In this document: one piece after another, positions 9,434-17,795 of the stretch | How positions within the stretch are numbered: the first letter of the stretch is position 1 | Layout: each line of letters opens with the position of its first letter | Source of the DNA: Microbacterium oxydans | Lineage (GTDB): Bacteria; Actinomycetota; Actinomycetes; Actinomycetales; Microbacteriaceae | Length of the DNA: 64,000 bases | NCBI RefSeq assembly: GCF_006540085.1 | Contig: NZ_BJOG01000008.1 | Location: 372,001-436,000 of the forward strand | Direction: 5' to 3' | The notes under the pieces: generated by a model | Told to the model about the DNA's origin: nothing | Seen by the model: the letters and a program-made list of their open reading frames with translations, nothing else | The model's database searches: none | Program-made: the position numbers and the translations under genes

Positions 9434-10051
9434 TCAGGAAGCGTGTCGACGATGGCCCGTGAGCTGTGCGAGGACCGTCGCGATGGCGGCATCGACCTCG
9501 TGGATCGTCTCCAGGTGACCGCGACTCCCGTGCCGATCGGCGATGCTCGTCGGATCGACGGTCCCCCGGGCCTGGAACAGCTGACGCAGGCGTGCCCCGG
9601 GGCCCCCAGGCGGTGTCAGCGGGACGGCGCGGGAACGTGCACGGTCGAGGTGCGCCACGTACTCCACCACGCGATCGGAGGCTGAGGACGAGAAGCCCTC
9701 CCCCAGATGGGCGGCTTCCTTGATCGTGAACATCCAGTCACGCGAACGCGGTGCCATCCTCACCAGTTCACCACGGATGTCGCGCGATGCGGTCAGCACG
9801 ATGCTCGCCTGCTCGACCTGCTCGATCGTCACCGGCTGCGCCCGATGCTCCTGCGCCCAGGCCTGCCATTCCTCGTCCTCATGGACCGAGGCCACCGCCG
9901 CGCAGATCGGTGTGCCGGCGTTCGCCCGCACACCGGCACTGCTCACGGTGATGGGGGAATCCACGCCGAGCCCGCGACGAAGAGCCAGCTCGGCCAACGG
10001 CGACCGGCACACGTTAGCCGCGCACACGACCAGGATCTTCTCGTCCGTCAT
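9434..10051 (-). CDS. Low-molecular-weight protein tyrosine phosphatase
   Basis: This 205-aa cytoplasmic phosphatase shows the P-loop near its N-terminus as CAANVCRS (CX5RS), which binds and hydrolyses phosphotyrosine through a cysteine intermediate. An Asp-Pro pair (VDPTS) near residue 170 may be the general-acid loop, but it lies in a less typical context than the usual DP(Y/F) site. The protein is longer than the roughly 150-aa family core because of a middle insertion and a basic tail. The ATG at 10051 overlaps the stop of the CDP-alcohol transferase by 4 nt (ATGA), so the two are coupled. In capsule loci such enzymes dephosphorylate the BY-kinase; the kinase at 1174-2526 is the likely partner by inference. 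Confidence 0.85.
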   Translation of the reverse strand: MTDEKILVVCAANVCRSPLAELALRRGLGVDSPITVSSAGVRANAGTPICAAVASVHEDEEWQAWAQEHRAQPVTIEQVEQASIVLTASRDIRGELVRMAPRSRDWMFTIKEAAHLGEGFSSSASDRVVEYVAHLDRARSRAVPLTPPGGPGARLRQLFQARGTVDPTSIADRHGSRGHLETIHEVDAAIATVLAQLTGHRRHAS

Positions 10052-10767
10052 GCGGAGGCACCGAGCCTTCCGATCTCGCGGAACCACTTCACCGCGGCGA
10101 GCGCGAGGAACAGGACAGCGGCCAGGCACAGAGCGCCGTAGCCGACGAGGAATGCCGGCGTCCACCCCCACAGCACGAACACGAGGCACACCAGCCCGAA
10201 GTCCGTCGGCAGCAGGATGAGCGAGCGCAGCAGGGTCCCGCCTCCTCGCTCGTGGGTCGACGCCACCGCGTGCTTGCCCTTGAGCAGATCGTTCAGGAGC
10301 ATTCCCGAGAACGTGGTCGTGGCGACGATGCTGAACACGATCGGGATCAGCAGGAGAAGAGGCGTGTCGGGAAGCACGCGATAGAGCCCGATCAGCACGG
10401 CGAGGTGGAGGGAGGCGATCTTGAGCGTGTCGATGAAGTGATCGAGCCACTCGCCCTGGGGGCTTCCCCCGCCGCGCAGACGCGCCACCTGACCGTCGGC
10501 CGAGTCCCAGGCGTAGCCGAGCACCAGCAGCAGAGCGATCAGGAGGCCCATGGGCACGTTCACGGGTCCGAACGCGATGAGGCCGATCGCGATGAAGGAG
10601 TGCACCGCGCTGATGATCGACACCTGGTTCGGGGTGAGACCGATCCGATACGCGACGGCGGCGAGCACCCGACCGATGCGCCGATTGACGTACACCGAGT
10701 AGGCGGGCGCCCCACGAGCGTGCCCCTTCTGCGCGCGTGCGAGACGGTGATAGGCGTCTACGACCAT
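10048..10767 (-). CDS. CDP-alcohol phosphatidyltransferase family membrane enzyme
   Basis: This 239-aa integral membrane protein has about six helices. It carries the family signature DSADGQVAR followed by GEWLDHFID, matching DX2DGX2ARX8GX3DX3D, which binds metal and CDP and catalyses transfer of a phosphoalcohol. The acceptor cannot be read from sequence. In polysaccharide loci these enzymes may make lipid-linked or phosphoglycerol-type products. Its ATG overlaps the end of the upstream GT2 gene by 10 nt, and its own stop overlaps the phosphatase start, so the three genes form one transcription unit. Confidence 0.87.
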   Translation of the reverse strand: MVVDAYHRLARAQKGHARGAPAYSVYVNRRIGRVLAAVAYRIGLTPNQVSIISAVHSFIAIGLIAFGPVNVPMGLLIALLLVLGYAWDSADGQVARLRGGGSPQGEWLDHFIDTLKIASLHLAVLIGLYRVLPDTPLLLLIPIVFSIVATTTFSGMLLNDLLKGKHAVASTHERGGGTLLRSLILLPTDFGLVCLVFVLWGWTPAFLVGYGALCLAAVLFLALAAVKWFREIGRLGASA

Positions 10768-11711
10768 TTCCTGCCCTTCTGGCCCGAGGTGTGCGTCCGC
10801 GCGATCCGTCGGGCTTCGCGCACACCGCGAAGATAGGCCCGGATCGGAGCGGGCGACTGGATCAGCTGTCGTCGGCCACCGCGGAGGATGACCTCCCTGG
10901 CGGTGCGCGGGATGGACCGGCGCCAGCGCTGCACGGCCTCGTCATCGAGATGGCGCACGGCGTAGAGCATCCGATTGCGGATGTTGTAGTAGTAGTAGCC
11001 CTCGGACTTGGCGCGTGAGGTCTCGGGCTCCGCGCGCTGCGTGCCTCCCTCGTCGTGCACGGCCCTGGCGTCCTCGACGAGGGCCAGCGATCCGCCGGCC
11101 GACACGACACGACGCGAGAAGTCGACGTCCTCCCAGTAGAGGAAGTAATCGTCGTCGAACCCGCCGGCGAGATCCCAGACCTCGCGCGTGATCCACAGGC
11201 AGGCCCCGCTCAACCATGGTACGAACGGCTGGGTGTCCCCGGCGTCGCGCTTGCGGCGTGCGCGCATGGTGCCGTCGGCGAGCAGGAGATCGATCCCGGC
11301 GAACCAGGTCTTGCCGTCCGAGTCCGTGATGACCGGCGAGGCGAGGGTCGTGCGCTCGGCGTCGGTGGCTGCGGCCAGTCGGCGCAGCGACGCGCGATCG
11401 ATGTGCGCGTCCGGATTGATCACGAGGACGTCGGTGGCACCCTCGGCGAGCGCGCGCGTCACCCCGATGTTGACCCCGCCGCCGAAGCCCGAGTTGGATC
11501 GCGGTTCGATCAGGAGCCAGCCCTGCGCGTCGGCGATCGTCGCGGCAGCGCGCCGTTCTTCGGCGTTCGACCAGTTGTCGACGACGATGACGAGCGCATG
11601 CTGATCGATCGCGCGCGCCTCGCGCTCCACCATCACCAGGTTGCGCTCGAGCAACCCCGCCGAGGCGTAGTTGACCACGACCACGGCAAGCCGTCCGTGC
11701 TCGATTGACAC
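10758..11711 (-). CDS. Family 2 glycosyltransferase, rhamnosyltransferase-like
   Basis: This 317-aa GT-A enzyme shows VVVVNYASAG at the N-terminus, VVDN, NSGFGGGVNIG, the sugar-nucleotide/metal region INPDAHID and an acceptor-side region FLYWEDVDFSRRV. These are typical of GT2 rhamnosyl/galactofuranosyl-type transferases. I chose GTG 11711 because GGGGGGAGGA lies 5 nt upstream; a GTG at 11738 is in frame but has no comparable site. It opens the short operon with the CDP-alcohol transferase and LMW-PTP genes. It is divergent from the fused glycosyltransferase at 11889, with a 177-bp shared promoter gap. Confidence 0.87.
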   Translation of the reverse strand: MSIEHGRLAVVVVNYASAGLLERNLVMVEREARAIDQHALVIVVDNWSNAEERRAAATIADAQGWLLIEPRSNSGFGGGVNIGVTRALAEGATDVLVINPDAHIDRASLRRLAAATDAERTTLASPVITDSDGKTWFAGIDLLLADGTMRARRKRDAGDTQPFVPWLSGACLWITREVWDLAGGFDDDYFLYWEDVDFSRRVVSAGGSLALVEDARAVHDEGGTQRAEPETSRAKSEGYYYYNIRNRMLYAVRHLDDEAVQRWRRSIPRTAREVILRGGRRQLIQSPAPIRAYLRGVREARRIARTHTSGQKGRKWS

Positions 11712-11888
11712 GCGATCCTCCCCCCGGATCCGGATCACGGATCGCCTCGGGTCGCCGGTCGAATTCCCCAGAGTCGCGACCGACGTCGACTCCCAGGTGA
11801 ACGACTATACGCGAGAGCTTCCTCGACGAGCGGCTTCAGGGGTTCACGATACGATGAGCCGGCGTCGGAGTCGAGGCGCGATACTGCC

Positions 11889-13901
11889 ATGGGGATGGGG
11901 CGGATGACCAGGGGACCGGAATCGAACGACATGATCAGGGTGACGATCGGCGTACCCACGTACCGGAGGCCGGAGCTGCTCCGAGCGCTGCTGCGCACGC
12001 TTCCCGAGCGGATCGCCGAGTGCGCAGACCTCGGGGTCACGGTGGACGTGCTGGTGGTGGACAACGATCCCTCCGGCTCCGCCAGGGAGGTGGCCGCCGG
12101 TGCGAGCGTCCCGGTCCGCTACGTCGTCGAACCCGAGCCGGGGATCGTCGCCGCTCGCAACCGCCTCCTGGACGAGTGCGCCGACCGCGACCTGCTGGCC
12201 TTCATCGACGACGACGAGGTCCCGCGAGAGCGGTGGCTCTCCGCGCTCATCGAGGTGTGGCGCGAACACGGCGCCGATGCCGTGATGGGGCGCGTGATCT
12301 CCGTCTTCGACGAGGACGTCGACCCGTGGCTCCTCGCATCCGGCACCTTCCGACGGCCGCCAAGGGAGACGGGCACCGTGCTCCAGGTGGCAGCGGCGGG
12401 CAACCTGCTGCTGGACCTCCGCTCCATCCGGCGGCTCGGTCTGCGGTTCGACCCTTCGCTCGGTCTCGGCGGCGGCGAGGACACACTCTTCTCCCGGCAG
12501 CTCGCCCGACGAGGCGGCTTGATCGTGTGGTGCAACGAGTCCGAGACGGAAGACCTCGTCGTCGCCGCGCGCCTGAGCCGCGCCTGGGCGGCACAGCGTG
12601 CCTTCAGCTCGGCGAACGCGGGCACCCGCATCCAGCTCCAGCTCACCGACGGGAAGATCCGCCGCGGGGTGCTGCGACTGCGGGCTCTGGTCGGAGGCGT
12701 GGCCCGTATCGTCGTCGGCGCCCTGCGGAGAGCCTTCGGCGCCCTGACCTCGAACATCACCCATCACGCCAGGGGAACCCGGCTCATGCACCGCGGACGG
12801 GGCACGATCGCCGCCGCCCTCGGTCGACGCTACGACGAGTACCGACGCCCATCGGAGGATGACGCCACCATGACCGTTCCCGGATCGACCATCCGCGTGA
12901 TGCAGTCGTTGGGCGCTCCCCGTCCGACGACGAACCCGTATAACAAGATGCTCGACGAAGCACTGGGCTCGACCGAGGGCCTCACGCGTCTGCGGTTCTC
13001 GTGGGGCACTGCGCTGTTCGGGCGCTATGACGCCTTCCACTGGCACTGGCCGGAGGCGAAGCTGCACGGATCCACCTGGTGGAAGTCCACGGGCAAGTAT
13101 CTGCTCACCGCCGCGCTCGTCTTCCGTCACCGCCTGTCGCGTCGGATCGCCGTGGTGCGCACGGTGCACAACATCGAGCTGCCGGACGACAACGCGCCGC
13201 GCCTGTGGCTGCTGCGTTTCATCGACCGCCACACCGACTACCGGATCGTCATCAACGAGACCACCCCGCTCGCGCCCGGCACGCCGCACAGCTTGATCCT
13301 GCACGGCGACTACCGCGGCTGGTACGCGAAGTTCCCCGCTGCGGAGAAGGTTCGGGGCCAGCTCGGCTCCTTCGGCGGGATCCGCCGCTATAAGGGCCTC
13401 GAGGGGTTCATCGACGCCTATGCGGAGGCCGTCGCGGTGGAACCGGCTTTGAGCCTGCGGATCGGCGGACGCCCGTCCACCCCCGAGCTCGGCGATGACC
13501 TCCGTGCACGGACGGCAGACCTCCCCGGAGTGAGCCTGCACCTCGACTTCCTGAGCGATGCCGAGCTCGTGCAGCTCGCGACGTCTTCCGACCTCATCGT
13601 GCTGGCCTACCGGTTCATGCACAACTCGGGCAGCGTGCTCGCCGCCCTGTCGATGGACCGACCCGTGCTCGTGCCCCGCAACGAGGCGAACGAGGCGCTC
13701 GGACGCGAAGTCGGTCAGGAGTGGGTGCTCATGTACGACGGAGACCTCGATGCTCCGACCGTGGTGGAGGCGTGGCGGGCGGCGACCACGCTGACGGGTT
13801 CGCCCGACCTCTCCCGACGGGACTGGGCCGATGCAGGCCGTGCCCACGCCGACGCGTTCCGCGCGGCCGTGCGAGTGAAGCGACGCGGCGCGAAGCGCTA
13901 G
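11889..13901 (+). CDS. Bifunctional glycosyltransferase: GT2 domain fused to GT-B (GT4/GumK-like) domain
   Basis: This 670-aa protein is a fusion. Residues about 15-325 form a GT2 domain (VTIGVPTYRR, VVDNDPSGS, FIDDDEVP as the DXD region, PGIVAARNR). Residues about 330-670 form a GT-B domain (HWHWPEAKLHG, VVRTVHNIELP, LHGDYRGWYAK, GSFGGIRRYKG, LRIGGRPSTPE) like bacterial mannosyl/glucuronosyl transferases. Such pairs are more often separate genes. Here an internal in-frame ATG at 12870 follows a GGAGG 11 nt upstream, a trace of a separate gene start. The N-terminal start is uncertain among 11889, 11904 and 11931. It is probably part of repeat-unit assembly for the local polysaccharide. Confidence 0.85.
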   Translation: MGMGRMTRGPESNDMIRVTIGVPTYRRPELLRALLRTLPERIAECADLGVTVDVLVVDNDPSGSAREVAAGASVPVRYVVEPEPGIVAARNRLLDECADRDLLAFIDDDEVPRERWLSALIEVWREHGADAVMGRVISVFDEDVDPWLLASGTFRRPPRETGTVLQVAAAGNLLLDLRSIRRLGLRFDPSLGLGGGEDTLFSRQLARRGGLIVWCNESETEDLVVAARLSRAWAAQRAFSSANAGTRIQLQLTDGKIRRGVLRLRALVGGVARIVVGALRRAFGALTSNITHHARGTRLMHRGRGTIAAALGRRYDEYRRPSEDDATMTVPGSTIRVMQSLGAPRPTTNPYNKMLDEALGSTEGLTRLRFSWGTALFGRYDAFHWHWPEAKLHGSTWWKSTGKYLLTAALVFRHRLSRRIAVVRTVHNIELPDDNAPRLWLLRFIDRHTDYRIVINETTPLAPGTPHSLILHGDYRGWYAKFPAAEKVRGQLGSFGGIRRYKGLEGFIDAYAEAVAVEPALSLRIGGRPSTPELGDDLRARTADLPGVSLHLDFLSDAELVQLATSSDLIVLAYRFMHNSGSVLAALSMDRPVLVPRNEANEALGREVGQEWVLMYDGDLDAPTVVEAWRAATTLTGSPDLSRRDWADAGRAHADAFRAAVRVKRRGAKR

Positions 13902-13923
13902 ACGACGGTGGGCCGCGACGCGG

Positions 13924-14944
13924 TCACCTCGGGGTCAGCAGCCCCCGCACCAGGGCGGCGACCATCACTTGCGTGGTGAACTGCTGCTCGACCTCGATGC
14001 GCCCGTTCCGCCCGAGCTCGGCGGCGCGCTCGGGGTGATCGAGAAGACGGAGCAGCGCGAGGGCGAGCTCGGCGGGATCCTCAGCGGGAACGAGGTGACC
14101 GGTGCGCCCCTCACCGACGTACTGGCGCATCCCCGGGGTATCGGAGACCACGACCGGACGGGCCGTCGCGAGGGCTTCGAGCGCGACAGTCATCCCGGAT
14201 GCGTGGAGGTTCTCCCTGGTCGGAACGACCACGACGCTCGCCGTGGCGTAGAGGTCACGCAGCTCGGCGTGCGGCAGATGGCGGACGACCCGCACCCCCT
14301 CCGGCGGGTCGAGGTCCGAACGGGTCTGCACGACCACGTCCGTCTCCGGACGGATGGCGAGCACACGCGCGAGCGCCGCGAAGAGTCGCCGGGTCGCGGT
14401 CTCTGTCGTTGCCGGCGCTGACGATGCACGGCCGCGCCGGGTAGGGCCTCGCGACGAAGAAGGAGCTGTCGATGCCGAAGGGCACCGCGAACACCCGCGT
14501 CTCCGTTCCCCCCAGCATCGTGCGCAGCGGTTCGACCTGCGCCTCGCTGAGCACCCAGGCCGCCTCCGCCCTGCGCAGCATCGCCAGCATCCGCTCCGGT
14601 GCTCCGTCTGTCTCGGCCATGTCGGTGAGCCAGATCACGCCGGTGGCGAAGCGATCCCGCGGGTGCGTGATCTGCATCCGATAGGCCGTGTTCTCATCCC
14701 AGGTGAGCGCCAGACCGCGGGCGGGACGCGGCCCCAGGGAGAGTCGCGAGCGAGCCCGTGCGATTCTGCTCGGCGGGGCGAGGTCGACCACCTCCACGGC
14801 CGCGTGGTCGCGTAGCGCATCGAAGCCGTACGGCCAGACACTGGGCACCTCTCCCCTGGCGTGGCTCTGCTCCCAGGCGCGCGCCGACTGTTCGGCTCGA
14901 TGCGCCCAGGTGAGAGTCAGGGAGGGACTGCCCTCGGATTCCAC
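13924..14944 (-). pseudogene. GT4 glycosyltransferase interrupted by a frameshift
   Basis: Two minus-strand frames each encode half of one GT-B enzyme. From GTG 14944 the first frame gives about 180 sensible residues (GLALTWDENTAYRM, VFAVPFGIDSSF, CIVSAGNDRDRD) and then degenerates. A second frame, displaced by one base, picks up at RRLFAALARVLAIRPETD and continues through VVVVPTRENLHASGM, ALEALATARPVVVSDTPG and GHLVPAEDP to the stop at 13924. Those are the classic EX7E-type donor-site motifs. The break lies near 14385-14405 and fits one extra base (or two missing). The repaired protein would be about 340 aa, normal for GT4. It is either a real pseudogene or an assembly error. It is convergent with the fused glycosyltransferase and follows the DPM/GtrA gene. 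Confidence 0.82.
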
Positions 14945-15038
14945 GAGCCAACTATGGACCTCGCCACGGATCCTGGCAAGAGAGAAGTTCCGGAGACCGC
15001 TTCGCTCTGCCTTCGAGCCCCGCCTTCGCGCTCCGGCG

Positions 15039-16259
15039 CTAGAGCTCGCCGGGCTTCATCACCTCGGCGTCGATCGCCCTGATCACGCGTTGCGCCGCGG
15101 TGTCGGTGGGCGGCTCGACGCCGACCGCATGGTCCTTGCTCCGACGCTTCGGCGCGTACACGACGAGCGAGTGGAACAGGAACCGGGCGAAGAACGCCAC
15201 GATGAGCGAGAGGCCTGTCGCGACGACGCTCGAGATGTGCCACGACTCGACCATCAGCGCCATCACCGGGATGCGCAGAGCAGCCTCGACGTTGTTGAAG
15301 GCGAAGGAGCTGGCGAAGCGGATGCCGAGACCACGGGCATCCGTGCGCATGTCGGCGAACACGAACCGCTCCTGCAGCAGGAAGTTGCCGATGATCGTGA
15401 CCTCGGCTCCGATGATCGCCGCCCAGATGTACGGCACGCCCGCGGCCGTCAGCACCCACATGATGCCGAGGTTCGCTGCTGCTCCGATCACGCCGATCAG
15501 TGCGAACAGCGACATCTTGCCGAAGCGCAGTCGCGCGAGGTGCTCGAGGAACATCGCCCCCTGACGCAGGCTCGCCTTCGAGGTGCCGTGGCGACGCTCG
15601 GCGAACTCCATCGGCACCTCGGTGATGCGCATGTCGTTGCGGGCCAGGATCTCCAGGAGGATCTTGAAACCGCGAGGCTGGAGCGTGGAGAGGTCGAGGC
15701 GCGCGCGGTCGACGAGGAAGAAACCGGTCATCGGGTCGGTGCTGTGGGCCAGGCGGATCGGGAACATGGCCCTGGTGAGCCAGGTCGCCACGCGGGAGAC
15801 GCCGAAGCGCACCGCCGTGCCGAGACCGCTCGTATCCCCTCCGCCGACGTAGCGCGACGCGGCGACGACATCGGCGTCCCCCTGCGCATACCGGGCGAGG
15901 AGGGCGGGGAGGAGCTCGGGCGGATGCTGGAGATCGCCGTCCATCACGATGCAGACGTCGGCCGCGGCAGCCCCGAGCCCGACGACGACCGCGCCGCCCA
16001 GACCCCCGGTGTTCTCGGAGCGGTGGAGCACGCGCACGGGGATCGGCGCGTCCGCCGCGACCCTGGCGATCTCGACTGCCGTATCGTCCGTGCTGTCGTC
16101 GACGAACAGGATCTCCGCGTCCCACCCGTCGAGCGCTGCGGCCGTGCGCGCCACGAGCTCGGCGACGTTGTCGCGCTCGTTGAACGTCGGCACGATGACC
16201 GTGACCCGTGCCCCCACGTCCGCCCCCTGTCCCTCACGCGCATCGCGTGCGGCCTCCAT
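15039..16259 (-). CDS. Polyprenol-phosphate mannose synthase-like GT2 fused to GtrA domain
   Basis: This is a 406-aa fusion. Residues about 19-245 form a DPM1-like GT2 domain (VTVIVPTFNERDNVAELV, ILFVDDSTDDT, VMDGDLQHPPELLP), which moves a sugar from a nucleotide donor to polyprenol phosphate. Residues about 255-375 form a four-helix GtrA-like domain (FALIGVIGAAANLGIM, IIGNFLLQERFVF) thought to help flip the lipid-linked sugar. The fusion is a common actinobacterial arrangement and suggests that a sugar for extracellular glycosylation is made and delivered by one protein. It is divergent from the TagD-like gene with a 120-bp gap. The ATG at 16259 is the first good start. Confidence 0.9.
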   Translation of the reverse strand: MEAARDAREGQGADVGARVTVIVPTFNERDNVAELVARTAAALDGWDAEILFVDDSTDDTAVEIARVAADAPIPVRVLHRSENTGGLGGAVVVGLGAAAADVCIVMDGDLQHPPELLPALLARYAQGDADVVAASRYVGGGDTSGLGTAVRFGVSRVATWLTRAMFPIRLAHSTDPMTGFFLVDRARLDLSTLQPRGFKILLEILARNDMRITEVPMEFAERRHGTSKASLRQGAMFLEHLARLRFGKMSLFALIGVIGAAANLGIMWVLTAAGVPYIWAAIIGAEVTIIGNFLLQERFVFADMRTDARGLGIRFASSFAFNNVEAALRIPVMALMVESWHISSVVATGLSLIVAFFARFLFHSLVVYAPKRRSKDHAVGVEPPTDTAAQRVIRAIDAEVMKPGEL

Positions 16260-16379
16260 CGTTCCACGGGTTCCTATGCGGAAGGAAACCCGAACCTGCT
16301 AGACTCTCGAACCGCGGCTGTGGGAGTCGCGGAGCGGATGGGGACCCGCTTACTGGGGAATTACTGATCTGGGGAGATC

Positions 16380-16835
16380 ATGGGGACGCGTATCGGCTAT
16401 GCCGTTGGTGCTTTCGACCTGTTTCACGTCGGGCATCTGAATCTACTTCGTCACGCCAAGCAGCACTGCGACATTCTGATCGCCGGTGTCGTCAGCGACG
16501 AGATGCTGCGTCAGGTGAAGGGCATCGAGCCCGTCATCCCGACCGCGGAGCGTGCGGAGATCGTGAAGCACATCTCGTTCGTCGACGACGTCTACGTCGA
16601 GACGACGCCTTCGAAGATGGACTCGTGGCGCGACGTGCAGTTCACGCACTTCTTCAAGGGCGACGACTGGCGCGGCACCGACAAGGGCCTGCGCTTGGAG
16701 CGCGAGTTCGCCGAGGTCGGGGTCGAGGTCGTGTACTTCCCGTACACGGCGCACACGTCGAGTTCGTCGCTGCGCCGCGCCCTCGACGCGATCACCGCCG
16801 GGGCGAACGCTCCCGCCGTCGCCTCGGTGCGCTGA
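16380..16835 (+). CDS. Cytidylyltransferase family protein, glycerol-3-phosphate cytidylyltransferase-like
   Basis: This 151-aa nucleotidyltransferase begins GYAVGAFDLFHVGHLNLLRHA and so carries the HxGH motif (HVGH) that binds CTP. Also visible are VIPTAERAEIVKHI and a C-terminal signature region (YFPYTAHTSSSSLRRAL) in place of the usual RTxGISTT. Family members activate glycerol-3-phosphate, or a related phosphopolyol or sugar phosphate, to the CDP form. This fits a wall or capsule polymer pathway and the CDP-alcohol transferase nearby. The start has GGGGAG 5 nt upstream. A TAGACT hexamer at 16300-16305 may be its -10 box. The loss of the canonical RTxGISTT makes the exact substrate uncertain. 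Confidence 0.82.
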   Translation: MGTRIGYAVGAFDLFHVGHLNLLRHAKQHCDILIAGVVSDEMLRQVKGIEPVIPTAERAEIVKHISFVDDVYVETTPSKMDSWRDVQFTHFFKGDDWRGTDKGLRLEREFAEVGVEVVYFPYTAHTSSSSLRRALDAITAGANAPAVASVR

Positions 16836-16880
16836 GCGCCTGAGCGGTCACCGGGGTCACGCGGTCGATCCGCCTGGTCT

Positions 16881-16980
16881 GCCTTCGCGCGGCTCTGTCG
16901 GCCCTCGCGCGGCTCAGTCGGCCCTCGCGCAGCTCAATTGGCCCTCGCGCAGCTCAATTGGCCCTCGCGCAGCTCAATTG
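16881..16980. repeat. Five 20-bp tandem repeats at a convergent gene end
   Basis: Three exact copies of GCCCTCGCGCAGCTCAATTG occupy 16921-16980. Two diverged copies come before them (16881-16900 and 16901-16920). The stop codon of the SIP-domain gene lies inside the last unit. There are no spacers, so it is not CRISPR; copy number could vary by slippage. Confidence 0.9.
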
Positions 16981-17363
16981 GCGACGCCGAGGAGGCTCCG
17001 CGCCATGCGGGCCACGTGCGGTGGCGTGTGCGGCCCGAGCCAGACCGTCCACTGCGAAGGCGGCTCGCTGCAGGCCCATTCGACGCACCAGGCATGCACC
17101 GCGTTCGCAAGCCTCTCTCCTCGCGTGTGGGCCCTGGTACCGTCTCCGCGAACCAGCCACCGCACCGACACCCCGTCGGGGACGTCGATGTGTCGGAACT
17201 GGATGCGCGCCGCCGCCTCGAGGATGACGACCCCCTGGGCGTCCCACGGCAGCCGCGCGGCGATGCTTGCGATGAACCCGGCATCGGCCGCATCGCCGGC
17301 GATGAGCACGGCACCCTCGATGTCGTCCCAGTCGGGGTCTTCCAGGTGTTCGCATGCGCTCAT
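16974..17363 (-). CDS. SIP (siderophore-interacting protein) C-terminal domain protein, stand-alone
   Basis: This 129-aa protein resembles only the C-terminal NAD(P)H-binding half of siderophore-interacting flavoreductases (GAVLIAGDAADAGFIASIA, GVVILEAA, VRWLVRGDGTRAH, ANAVHAWCVEW). The FAD-binding N-terminal half is absent, so it may not be a complete ferric reductase. The ATG at 17363 lies 10 nt from a perfect palindrome that probably controls it. Longer frames exist only because all three minus-strand frames meet a stop in the tandem repeats at 16921-16980. Iron use is an inference from the family; it could instead be a partner or remnant. Confidence 0.72.
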   Translation of the reverse strand: MSACEHLEDPDWDDIEGAVLIAGDAADAGFIASIAARLPWDAQGVVILEAAARIQFRHIDVPDGVSVRWLVRGDGTRAHTRGERLANAVHAWCVEWACSEPPSQWTVWLGPHTPPHVARMARSLLGVAN

Positions 17364-17372
17364 GCCCCCAGT

Positions 17373-17396
17373 GTAAGTAAGGGCACCCTTACTTAC
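17373..17396. promoter_or_regulatory. Perfect 11-bp inverted repeat upstream of SIP gene, iron-box-like operator
   Basis: Arms GTAAGTAAGGG and CCCTTACTTAC flank a 2-nt centre (CA) just 10 nt from the SIP gene ATG. The TAAGG/CCTTA halves recall DtxR/IdeR boxes, but the spacing is shorter than the classic 19-bp site. The operator call is firm; the regulator identity is a guess. Confidence 0.6.
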
Positions 17397-17485
17397 AAGA
17401 GCCGGCCTCTGTGAGTACCTCGGGGTGCCGACACCCCGAGGCGAACGCCCAGCCGCCACTCAGCGCCAGCCCCTCCGGGCGGCCG

Positions 17486-17500
17486 TAGGCTGGGCGCATG
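17486..17500 (+). promoter_or_regulatory. Leaderless promoter of mycoredoxin gene
   Basis: TAGGCT at 17486-17491 is followed by 6 nt and then the ATG at 17498. No ribosome site precedes the ATG, so transcription should begin at or next to it. Confidence 0.6.
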
Positions 17501-17761
17501 ACTTCTCCTGCCTCCGACACCATCACGATGTTCGGCGCCGACTGGTGCCGCGACTGCATCCGCACCAAGAAGCAGCTCGACGCGCTCGGGGTGGAGTACA
17601 CGTATGTCGACCTCGTCGCCGAGCCCGCGGCCGCAGACGTCGCGAAGGAGATCTCGGGCCGTACCAACATCCCCGTCGTCGTGTACCCCGATGCCTCGCA
17701 CCACGTGGAGCCGTCGAACGCCGACGTCGAGTCGAAGCTGCGCGAGCTCTCGCTGATCTGA
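17498..17761 (+). CDS. Mycoredoxin/glutaredoxin-like protein
   Basis: This 87-aa thioredoxin-fold protein has the redox motif WCRDC (CXXC) at residues 16-20 after TITMFGAD. A cis-Pro loop (NIPVVVYPD) follows near residue 58. Size and motif match actinobacterial mycoredoxins, which reduce mycothiol mixed disulfides; glutaredoxin-like NrdH-type roles are an alternative. It is divergent from the SIP-domain gene and 31 bp upstream of an MFS gene that has its own promoter. Confidence 0.85.
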   Translation: MTSPASDTITMFGADWCRDCIRTKKQLDALGVEYTYVDLVAEPAAADVAKEISGRTNIPVVVYPDASHHVEPSNADVESKLRELSLI

Positions 17762-17780
17762 TCCGGCCTCATCGCGCCGC

Positions 17781-17795
17781 TACACTGGCGCGATG
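17781..17795 (+). promoter_or_regulatory. Leaderless promoter of MFS transporter gene
   Basis: TACACT at 17781-17786, 6 nt, then ATG 17793. No Shine-Dalgarno sequence is visible. Confidence 0.6.

Noticed and set aside
16881..16980. Tandem repeats considered as a CRISPR array
   Set aside because: Units are directly adjacent without spacers, only 20 bp long, and no cas gene is near.
16954..17459. Longer versions of the SIP-domain protein and two overlapping alternative frames
   Set aside because: Only the frame starting at 17363 shows a domain; the others arise because all frames stop in the tandem repeat, and longer starts would run through the palindrome.
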